Assembly (NCBI GenBank): GCA_963513935.1
Contig: OY740769.1
Coordinates: 101,349,762 to 101,413,761, forward strand
DNA: 64,000 bases
Direction of reading: 5' to 3'
From: Aphrophora alni
Taxonomy: Eukaryota; Arthropoda; Insecta; Hemiptera; Aphrophoridae
The translations under genes and the position numbers were made by a program. Shown here piece by piece: positions 26,201-38,200 of this stretch; positions within the stretch are counted from its first letter, which is position 1; every line of letters begins with the position of its first letter. Under the pieces are notes generated by a model. The model was not told the origin of the DNA, did not search any database, and worked only from the letters and a program-made list of their open reading frames with translations.

Positions 26201-29200
26201 TTATTAGTCGTCTGATTCTACTGTATAATTATTTATCTTAATATTTTAGTTTTTTAATAAAATTAGAACTGCCATAGGCTGGTTTTTCACGCTCAGACAT
26301 GCAAGATTTTGCCTTGGCCTCGCGTGACGTCACCGCACTATCACATTTCAACTTTACGGAGTTTAACGCGGTAATTTAAATGTTTTAAATTTACCATGAG
26401 ACGAATGACTTTTCCATTCCGTCCCCTTCACTAGGAGGAGAAACTTAACAGCCCTGGATAGGATATCCATGGACAACACACGGATAAATATGTCCATGTC
26501 GGCAAAATATCTTGGAATAACCCTTGATCAAAAGCTGACATGGAACGTACATCTGGACAATTTAATACATAAGGCGAAATGGGCGCTAATGACAGCCAGA
26601 CGCTTTATTGGTACTACCTGGGGACTTAAGCCTCACATAGCCCTTTGGCTATATGAAGCAGTGATTAGACCCCAAATTACATACGGAGCGGTGGTCTGGT
26701 GGAAGAAGTCATGCCAAACCACTGCAGGAAGCAAACTAACAAGCCTGCAAAGACTTGCATGCTTGTGCATAACTGGAGCTTTCAGAAGCAGCCCAACAGC
26801 TGCTCTGGAGGTTCTTCTCGGACTCCCGCCTCTTGACATTTACATAATGTCAGAGGCAAGGAAATCCGCCTATAGACTGACGTGTGTTAATGAGTGGCGG
26901 AAGGGCTTGCCTGGAGCAGGACACTCTGACATAGTTGACACCGTACTTAAAAACTCGGTGCTAGACATGGCGCCAGACGCAATGCAAACTGAGTATGTCT
27001 TCAACAGACCCTTCACGGTAACCTTAGGTAACCGGGAAGACTGGGAAGGAAACAACAAACCAGGTTCTTCCAGAGGGACTCTCGTCTGGTACACGGATGG
27101 GTCACTTATGGAAGGAAACTCAGGTTATGGAGTATACAGCTCATCACCAAGGACTAACATTAGTGTGAGTCTTGGGACGCACTGTACGGTATTTCAAGCA
27201 GAGATACTAGCTATCACTGCTTGTGCCCATTTGGGTTTGTCAAAAGGCCTTCGAGACAGACAAATCCTCATTCTTTCTGACAGTCAAGCAGCACTTAAAG
27301 CGCTAGACTCAGTATTAATCACTTCGAAATTGGTGAAGGACTGCCTCTCAACACTAATGAAACTCTCCACAAGGAACATGGTGGAATTAAGATGGGTGCC
27401 AGGTCATCGTGGCATCCAAGGTAATGAGATGGCAGATACCCTTGCTAAGAAAGGAGCATCCACACCCTTCATGGGGCCAGAACCAATGTGCTGTATCAGC
27501 CGCAACATGGCTAAAAGCGCAGTTAATAACTGGGCCAAGGAAGAGCTACGCCAGAGATGGCATAGGACTCCAGGGCTCACACAGAGTAAACAGCTAATCA
27601 ATGGACCTAGTAACAACCTTACGAAGTCATTGATCAAGTTAGACAGGCTACAGCTTAAAAGAGCAGTAGGACTTATCACTGGACATGGCCAGTTCAGGAA
27701 ACATCTTGCAACAGTGGGAGTCTTTGAAGGCGACCAAAGCTGTCGGCTCTGCCTGCAGGCCGTGGAATCAGCAAGACACATCATATTTGATTGTGGGATG
27801 CTGGAGCGCAGAAGGAGGGAGCTCTTTGGTATCCTGCAACCAGGAGAGGAAGAGGACACGTACTTGGTAGAGAAAATCCTGAAGCTCGTTCGAGGAACAG
27901 GGTTCTAATCCATCAGGAACGGCACATAGGGGGCACAATAAGCCGATGGTTGACGTGCAGGGAGACCTTCTCGAAGAGGGTCTCCACCCCATCTCTAATC
28001 TAATCTTTCCATTCCGTCTCAACTCCTAAATTCTTTACGGTTTGTTGTGTAACTCTGCCTTGAATGGTTGTAAACTAGCATTATATCTCTGACCCAGTGT
28101 GTGTGTGTTTTTACGGATTATGTGAGTTCAAAATGTAAACATGTTGTTCTTTCATTGAGTGATAAAGTTGAAATTATAAATCAGTTGAATAAAGCCATAT
28201 CTGGAAATCAACTGGCAGAGAGATTTGGTGTAGGAACTTCTACAATTTCTGACATTAAAACTAACAGTGGAAAGATGTTAAACTTTGTATTCCCATTAGA
28301 AAGTGAGGACGAGATTTCTTCAAGGAAAGTGATCTAGAAAGCAAAAAATAACGAACTTGAGAATATTATTTACAAGTGGTTTCTCTATCAATTAAAACAA
28401 CTCCAAATGATGCCATAAATAAATTTGTTTAATAAAAAATAAATAATAGGAATATTATTTTAAAAGAACGATTGATTACCACGACGCCTAGCGGCAAATC
28501 TGTGAAACAATTTTATAAATTTAAATTGCCTAAATTACAAAATTCCCAACCGAATATTATGTATAACCAAACATTTCGAAATTTAATATTAGTCAAACCT
28601 ATATTTAATTGAAGCCTAAATTTACCAGCTATCTATTAAAACTTAGATTAAATGTATGAGTGAAAATAACAAAATATCTTTGCTAACACACCAGCACCAC
28701 ATTACAGAATGTTTTTCTTCATTTCCAGAACTTGCAATTGAGTTTAAAATGGCCAAATGACATGTACTCAAGAAATTTAAAAATAGGAGGACTCATTGTC
28801 ACTAGTGTTTTGGTAGAAAATATCGTGATCTTAAATATTGGTAAGTATCCTAATAAAATATAAAATGCAATCCAGATGTCAACATGACAAAAACAAAACT
28901 TATAAACATTGAATAAAATAGAAATAAACACTGCAATATTTTGTGAAATATCTTCCTCTAAGTGCACTGGTAGGCGTAAGATGACATGCAAATGATCAAA
29001 AAGATGTCTTTCATGAAGCCTCCACATACTCTCCGGGGGACTGACATACTGACAATCCTAGTAAAGGTTGATTTCATCAATACTGATTTGTTGTTGATTT
29101 ATTGGATTGTTATTTAAACGTACTGATATTTAAACCCTTGTTACATATTTGTACAAATATTTAACAAACTTTACCGAAGAACAAACTTTGACATTGTGTC

Positions 29201-32200
29201 ATATTTTTGTGTTAAATATCGATTACACGGCACAATCCAATCTACAACTGACTCTCCCACTAAAAATTGATTCTATTATCTCTTCTCCAGTATAAGAAAT
29301 ACCTATTGACATTATGGTTTGTTTGATCATTGAAATATATATATAGGAAACTCTTTAGTGTACTGCCCATCTTTCATACAGGGCATGTTTGGATTTGATT
29401 TGTCCAAGTGGATTATGGGACTATACATTTCTTAACAATCTTGTAAAGTATGGGATCTGTTTGAGAATCAGAAATTTCAGCTGTAATCAACGAACATGTA
29501 CATTTTCAATTAATTTGTCAGACTACCTTAACATATGTAAAATGTATACATGAGGCAACCCTCTATTTTGAAATTCTAAGACTTAAAACATAAGATATTA
29601 CAACCCCTAACACATATTTATTTAGAAGACCATTGCACAAAGATTTTAACTTCATGTTAAAGACTCTTGTTATCAGGTCTGATCCATTTTGAACTTGTTC
29701 AAATTTCTGTAATTCACATATTATTTCAGGCCGTTTTGGATTAAATTTAAATGTTATAAAAATATCAGGCTTGCCAAAACGAGCCACAATCAACGTAACC
29801 TCTTGGTAGTTCTGAAGTATATTTGTTGGAGAGCCTATAAAATATTATAACAAAACCACTGAAATTCTTGGTAATACACTCAACTCTCGATTATCCGGGA
29901 TAATATAGGGTTAAGGCTTCCCGGATAAGTAAAATCGCGGTTAACCCGCAAAACGGTAAAAACAATAGTAAATTTTAAAATAAACAGGTTAAATGAGTTT
30001 TATTAACATACATACCTCATAAACTGCAGTAAAAAGAGTATTATTATTATTATCATACACAAAAAGTAAACAAATTATTTACACACACAAAATAAACACA
30101 CTTTTTTAAAAACTACTTCACGGGAAAATATTTAAATTACTGTACTGCAAAAGTAAAAAAAAACATATTTCGAATAGGCTTAGTCTAACTTTACTGTTTC
30201 TGAAAATAATCAGTCATGGTTTTCTGTTTTTGTGCTGAGAAACACTTTTTCTTTATTTTACTTCTTAGGTTTCGCAAAACAATTTTATCAGTGATGAGAG
30301 CATCGTCCTGGCTCTCAATGTACTCGAGCAGTGACTCAACGTTTGCCAAGGCCATCCCATGCGAAACTGACTGCTGTGCGTGTGCGGCGGCGCGAGCAGC
30401 TGCCCCTCCCTCCACCTCTTCATCACTTTCACTTTCACCTCCCTCCCCGCCAACACCCTTAACGTTGTCAACAATCTGTTGGTCTGACAACAGTTCGTAG
30501 CCTTGGTCTTCCACGTCACAGTTCAACCACTGATTAATATTGTCATTGTCCACATCCTCTCCCCCTGGGACTGTTTTTACTGCTTCCGTTATTCTGCTAA
30601 CAATATCAGCTTCATTAAATTCGAGAAATTCATCCTCTTCACAAATATGTGCAGTATCTGGCATGATTTTCTTCCAGGACCGTACAATTGTCAATGGTTT
30701 TGTTTTTTCCCAAGCAGAATGTATCTCGTAAATAGCATCGAGAATTGTAAAATCTTTCCAAAAAGTTTTAAGGTCATTGCCCTCTTCAATCCTCCTTTGA
30801 AGAAGAGTTGAACGATAGTTTCTCTTTAGTGCAGATATTACGCCCTGGTCCATTGGCTGTATTAACGCAGTGACATTGGGAGGCAAAAATTTTGCATAAA
30901 TGTTGCCATCTAATGATTTCAAAGTTGTTTCATTCGGGTGCGAGGGCGCGTTGTCTAATAAAAGAACAGCTTTTTCCGGGAGTCCATTTGACTTTAAATA
31001 TTTACGTACTTGAGGCACGAAGTTGTTGTCAAACCACAGTTTAAAAATCTCAGAGTTCATCCACGCAGACTTACTGTTGTAGTAATGAACTGGCAAGTTT
31101 TTGGCCTCTGTGCCTTTGAAGGAGCGAGGTTTTTTTGCTTTTCCTATGGCGACTAAAGGCAACATATGTGTACCCTTTGCATTTGCGCAGGTCATTATCG
31201 TCATCCGTTCTTTAGAGGCTTTATATCCTGGTGCACATCGCTCCTGTTTGAAAGCTAGAGTCCGGGTCGGTAGACATTTCCAATACAGGCCTGACTCATC
31301 TGCATTGTACATTTGTTCTGGGAGCAAACCCTCATCCATAACAAATTTTTCAAAATCTGAAATAAATTTTTGAGCAGCTTCGGTATTTCCACTTAACAAT
31401 TCACCTTTTACACCAATATCACGGATACCGTGTCGCTGTTTAAATCGCGTAAACCATCCAGATGACGCGTCAAAATCACCCTCCATACCAAGTGCATCAT
31501 GGAAAAACTTGGCTTTAGTCATACATATTGGCCCCGATACTTGCGTCCCTTCAGCTCTTTGCTGCGAAAACCACTCTAACATGCACTGGTCAAGCTCTTC
31601 AAACGTGGATTTTTTCATCGTTTTTCGGTTTGCCATACCAAAGTTTGTATCAGACGAACAAGCGAATGATAAAAGTTTATCTTTGTTACGCACAATATCC
31701 CGCACTGTAGAATCACCAATGTTATATTGGACACACATTTGTTTCACAGTAGAACCTCGTTCTATATTTTGTACAATATCCAACTTATTTTGAATGGATA
31801 AAACGACACGCTTACGTTTGGTTGCCATTGTTGCGCACTGCGAACTGAACTCGAGCCGAAACGTACTGAACTACGACTGGTGAGGGGTAGGTGGGGCGAG
31901 GGACATGACCTTGGCCGGCACCACGTGACTCACAGGCTATAAATAACTTGAAGGTCGACACGCACCTGCTACTGTTCCGACCCAACTACGAATATTATCG
32001 CAACACAGCTGCACATTGTACATAATAAATATTGGAATATTGGTCAATATTGGTATATATTGGTATCGCGGTTAAGCCGCAACGCGGTTGATCCGATTAC
32101 GGTTAATCGAGAGTTGACTGTATACCACTTTGCTGAGCAATACTGTGAATAAAATCAGTCAAACCTTTGTAATTTTCAGCTCATATTCCTTACATAAACA

Positions 32201-35200
32201 GTACAGGAGCCTTCAACTTTTACATATCTGTCAATGACTTACTGTTCAAACAGTTTTCCTGAGTAATGAATTAGATTGGAAATACCTCTGACTGCCAGAT
32301 GATAACAATAATATTGCAATTGGGTAATGACAGTCCTTACTGCTGTTCTGTGAATGTTAACATGAGGTATTCTAGGCTTCTACCCTGAATCGCCATATGA
32401 GTCACTCTGTGGATTCAAATAGGATAGTCGAGTTAATGCGCCAGAACTTATTGAGTACACAACACATTCAAATTGACCTGAGAGTGCTAATAAATACACA
32501 TACCACCTGATTTGTTATTGGCAAATTATAACTTGGATCAAAATCATTTTATGTTATGAATTGTAATTGTACATCTGGAGCATTCACCATCTAGTATTTG
32601 ACCATAAGGATGTGATATTTATGTCAACATCATCTGTAATATGATCATTATTTCTGGGTCACATGATGCATTTGCAACATTTCCAAGTGGTTGGTCTAAA
32701 ACCTCATCAGAATAATCCATAATAACCTGCAGGTGGCTGCAAGCGACCGATTATGTCATACATTTGTCCATGAATTTTGTAACACTTTTTTCAATGTCTA
32801 TTTTCAACCGTTGATGTTTTGAAGATGAGCTGGTTGTTGTTTGTGGTTGTAGTTGTTGAGATTGGATGCTCTTTGAAAGTGTCTCATGGTTATTGTCTTC
32901 GGCCAGACATCTAGTTTGTTGCCAGTCTTTTGGAGCGATGTCTCTCACTCACTCCTTCAAGATTGCTTTCCCTTTTCATAATTTTAAATATATTAATATT
33001 TATGTTTTTAATTTAATTATTTGGTATGGCTCTTTAAAAATGTTTTGTGTTTAAAAAATTAAGGAAATTAGTATTAGGTTAGGGTCAGCCATTTTCCCAA
33101 GTTTTATTCCAAAATATTTAAATACTACTTACATATCTGAATGTAACTTTTTTGTTGTTTCGAACCAAAGTTACCAAAGATCCACGAAGTTCTATGAATG
33201 TTTGTAAATGTTTCAGTCTTCGTTGTATGGTTTTGGTACTTATTTACCTAGTAATTATTTGGTATTATGATTATGTGTAATTTACTAATTATATATAAAA
33301 ATTTTATTAAATAAGTATTGGTATTAGTTATATTTAATTCTAATATTTGGTCTAGACTAGACCTAGCATAATTTTTAAAGCTGAGAGGCCTAATCAGCTA
33401 TTTTAAGTGTGTATTATTGGAATGTATTGAATGCACATTGACCTTGAGTCAAGTTGAAAGTACGTATTTTGTTATCTAGTCTGTACAGGTAGAGGATATG
33501 TAATTAAGATATATCAAATAAACGATTGGTCTATTCCTAACCCCCACCCTCACATAGCAACATCCAAGAACATACCATTTTGAGCATCCTACTCTGTTCC
33601 CAGCCAGCAAGGAGATTAGACCATGTTTTAATTTCAATCTAGTGTAATTATTTCTACACCCCAGTTTTTTAGTTAGTATGTTGCGAGTACAAAATGTACC
33701 CTCAATATATTACAGTGGCGACGAGGATTAAAAGTAACTTAACGGCAGTGTGTAAAGCCAGAAAATATAGAGTTTGTAACGACAAACCACATGTGTTCAG
33801 TAAAGTGTTTAGAAAACTTTATTAACTACTTTAGAGTTGTGTACGGTAAGGCGTAACACAAAAAAATTGTTAAATATCGAGAGTGTATACGGGAAGGCGT
33901 TACACATATTTTAAGAAGTACATACGTGTGTGGAAAGGCATACATTGTTTAGTGAACGTGCTTGGTTTTGGAAAACAAAATGGCGACGGTCGGTCGCATG
34001 GTCGATTTTAACAGTGCAGAAGAAAGTTGGCAATCGTACATTGAACGGTTCGAATTGTTTATTCAATGCAACGACATTGATGAAAAAAAGAAAGTAAATA
34101 CTTTATTAACTGTGATTGGTGTAAAAACTTATAATTTATTGAGAGATTTGTGTATACCGGAAAAACCGGCGTCTAAAACATACGATGAAATAGTGAAATT
34201 ACTACAGGAACAGTTATATCCGCGTCCATCTTTTATTGCAGAAAGATATAAATTTAGTTTACGAAACCAATTAGAACAAGAAAATATAGCGGAATATGTG
34301 GCTCAATTAAAAAAACTGTCTACCCATTGTGAGTTCAAAGAAAATTTGACTGATTATTTAAGGGATCGTCTAGTAAGCGGCCTACGACGTGAAACGATTA
34401 AACAACGACTTCTGGGAGAATCGAAATTGACTTTCGATAAAGCTGTTCACATAGCTACATGGCAAGAAGCAGCAGAAAACAACGCCCTAACCTTCTCAAC
34501 AGGAAACAACACAGGAAATTTTCACAAAGGACTACACCGTATGGCGAACGGAACCAGGTACAATCATCAACCTTTCAATCGAAAAAGGGGAGAGAAAGAA
34601 GAGAGTTTTGTGAAATGTTCGTGTTGTGGAAAAATGGGTCATTATGTCAGTGTTTGTAAATTTAAAAGTTTCAAATGTTTTGTATGTGGTAAACAAGGTC
34701 ATTTAAAATCTGTGTGCAGAAATGCTGTAAGTACAAACCAAAATTCTAATAATTTTAGGAAAGCCTTTAAGTCAGATATTTCGGGCAGATATAAACAAAC
34801 TTATAATAAAAATAATAAATTCAGGCCTAATGCTCAAAATTTTGTTGAAACTTCTACTATTGAAAATTATGAGAATGGATCAAAATACAATTCATTTAAT
34901 AGAGATGTAAGTAACATTAATAATGATTTCGATTCAGTAGAGATTTTATATAATAATTCTAAATTTCAAATTTGTGAACCTGTTAAAGTAAAGGTTATAA
35001 TAAACAATAGAGCGGTGGTCATGGAACTCGATACAGGGTCACCAGTAACAGTTATGTCAGATGTTTTCTATCAAAACAATTTTAGAAATGTTACACTAGA
35101 AGCAACTAGGGTAAGGTTACATTCTTACACGAAAACACCAATAATTCCACTTGGTATGATAAAAGTTAATGTCAATTATAAGGGTGTAAATAAAAAATTA

Positions 35201-38200
35201 AGTTTGTATGTTATTAAAAAAGGAGGTCCAACACTCATGGGTAGAGATTGGCTAAAATAGTTGCAAGTAGAAATAAAAATTCCATTGAAATATGTTGAAT
35301 GTGAAAATAATACTAACAGGTTAGAATTAATTAATTCTTTATGTAAGGAATTTCCAGAAGTTATGAACGATAAAATAGGGTTATATAATAAATCAAAAAT
35401 CAAGCTAGAATTAAAAGAAAATGTTACTCCTAAATATTGTAAACCTAGACCTATTCCTTTTGCTATGCAGCCTAAGGTAGAGGCAGAGTTAAATCGCCTA
35501 GTGTCTGAAAATATTTTATGTCCTATTAAAAATTCAGATTGGGGAACTCCAATAGTTCCTATATTAAAGAAAAATGGACAACTAAGAATTTGTGGGGATT
35601 ATAAGGTCACATTAAATCCATCTTTAAGGGTAGAAAAATATCCTTTACATAGAATTGAAGAATTATTTGCCAGTTTACATAAAGGGGAATCTTTTACTAA
35701 ATTAGATTTAAGACAAGCTTATCAACAAATAGAGTTAAGCGATGAGTCAAAAGAATTAGTAACAATCAGTACACATAAGGGATTGTTTGCATATAATAGA
35801 ATTCCTTATGGAATTTCATCGGCCCCTGGCATTTTTCAGAAAATAATTGAAAAAATATTATTAGGTATAGAAGGGGTAATAGTATTTTTAGACGATATTT
35901 TAATTATTGGATGTGACACAAAGCAACATTATGATAGGCTTAGACAAGTGTTAGGTAGGTTAAAAGAAAATGGATTAACCATTGAAAGAAATAAATGTGA
36001 ATTCTTTAAACCAAGTGTAGAATATTTAGGTTATGTAATTGATAAACATGGATTGCATAAAGCCGAAAGTAAAATAAAGGCCATAGTGCAAGCTCCAATT
36101 CCGGAAAATGTATCACAATTAAAGGGTTTTCTTGGTTTGGTCAATTATTATGCAAGATTTGTAAAAAACATAACTAATATATTGTATCCGTTGTATAATT
36201 TACTAAAAGATGAAGTAGAATTTAAATTTGGTAATAAGGAAATGATAGCTTTTAAGCAAATTAAGGATGTATTAGTATCACCAAAAGTATTAGCGCATTA
36301 TAATCCGGAATTGAATCTTACACTAGCATGTGATGCATCAGCTTATGGTATTGGTTGTGTTTTATCTCAGTTACAACCTGAAGGAATAGAACGTCCAATT
36401 GTGTATGTGTCAAGGACACTTAGTAAAGCCGAAACTAATTATTCCCAAGTTGATAAAGAAGCATTAGCTATTGTTTGGGGTATTAAAAATTAAATCAGTA
36501 TTTATGGGGAAGACATTTTACTTTAAAAACCGACCATAAGCCGTTGCTGAGCATTTTTGGACCAAAGAGAGGTTTACCTCTTATGGCTGCCAGTAGACTA
36601 CAAAGGTATGCTCTTTTCTTATCAGCATATAACTTTAATATTTGTTATGTAAGATCACAAGATCATGGAAACGCTGATGGTTTATCTAGGTTGCCTATTT
36701 CTGAACCTTTAGAATTAAGTACCCAAGAAAATGAAAATGATGTAATTGGTACTTATCTTCAAAATATAGTTGAAGATAATATACCTATAAATTTTAAAGA
36801 TGTTAGAGAAGAAACAAAAAAAGATTCAATATTGAAGGTAATTTTAAATGTTTTAAAATACGGTTGGTCTACAGATATGTTAAATAAATGTAAAGTAGAT
36901 ATAAATGATTTTGTCCGTAGAAAAGATGAATTGTCAGTAGAAGGGGATATTCTGTTATGGGGTCATAGAGTAATTATTCCTAAGTCATTAAGATTGTATG
37001 TATTAAATGAACTACACGTAGGACATCTAGGAATTGTAAAGATGAAATCTTTAGCTAGGTCGTATTTTTGGTGGCCTGGTTTAGATCAAGACATTGAAAG
37101 TTTAGCAAATAGTTGTGAATCATGTATTTTAGTAAGGCAAAATCCGCCTAAGAGTGAACTCCATGTATGGAGTTATCCACAAAAACCTTGGCAACGCATT
37201 CACCTAGATTTCTTAGGACCAATTAAAAACAAAATGTATTTAGTTGTAGTAGATGCTTTCAGTAAATGGTTACAAGTTTTAGAAGTTAATAATACGAGTG
37301 CTAACCAAACAATTAAACATTTAAGAGAATTATTTGCAAGATTTGGTATCGTAGAACATATTTGCTCAGATAATGGTCCCCCTTTTACATCTAATGATTT
37401 TAAAAGGTTTTTAACTAATAATGGAATACAACACACATTAATTTCACCGTATCATCCTCAAACTAACGGTTTAGCTGAAAACGCCGTAAAACATGTAAAG
37501 AATAGGTTAAAAATTGCATTAAAGGAAAATATTGACTTTGATTTAGCCATAAATCAGTTTTTGTTGAATTACCGTAACTCGATCCATTTAACAACAAATG
37601 AGTCACCTGCTAAACTAATGTTTAACAGGCAATTAAGGACTAGATTAGATTTATTAAGACCAAATTTTCCAGAATTAGTACGTAAAAATCAAAAGAAACA
37701 AGTAGAATATGCTGGTGGTACTAAAACTAGAAATTTATTTCCAAATCAAACAGTAATGATAAGAGATTACAGAACTAAAAATAAATGGATCCAGGGTACA
37801 GTAATTAAACAACTGTCTAACGTGTCTTACTTAGTTAAATTAATGTCAGGCATAATATGGAAAAGACATATTGATCAGCTGATAGGTTTAAATTCAGAAA
37901 TAAATGAAAAACCTGTTGAACCGGTATTACCAGTCTCACAAGAGACAGTAGGTCATACTTTAAAAATTGACAATACAGATCAACAAGGATCAGCTGTCTG
38001 TCAGACTCCCAGTCCTAACAGGGATGAGAGGGGAGGAAATGACGGTAGGCCTAGTGTAGATAGGAAGTCAATAACACCAATTGTTAATTCTCCAATTGTT
38101 ACTCGGAGATATCCTATGAGGGAAAGGAAACCTGTAAATAAATATTGTAATCATTTATCACAGTAGAGTTATGTATTATGTTAAAATGTATTATTTTAAG

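Larger units (their letters stand above)
23771..28022 (-). mobile_element. Inverted solo LTR related to the left-edge gypsy LTR, split by a LINE
   Basis: Read on the minus strand from 28022 (TTGAGACGG), the segment follows the LTR at 4036-6640 (TTGCGACGG...) block by block. It is interrupted by a LINE at 26424-28005 and continues to about 23771. Without the LINE and its target duplication it is about 2.65 kb. No internal coding region accompanies it, so it fits a solo LTR left by LTR-LTR recombination. It is clearly diverged from the left-edge copy and no flanking duplication was recognised. Confidence 0.65.
23528..28728 (+). other. HLCS intron holding a nested transposon stack
   Basis: From outside in, the intron holds a Tigger-type relic (left end 23701-23770, transposase N-terminus about 28120-28425), an inverted solo LTR (about 23771-28022), and a 5'-truncated LINE (26424-28005). 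Apart from these layers nothing was recognised. Confidence 0.75.

Noticed and set aside
27404..27859. 151-residue minus-strand ORF
   Set aside because: It is antisense to the LINE RNase H coding region, whose plus-strand frame has clear motifs.
32751..32948. 65-residue minus-strand ORF rich in Ser/Thr/Gln
   Set aside because: It lies at the upstream end of the Helitron relic; no domain was seen and it cannot be tied to Helitron or host coding.
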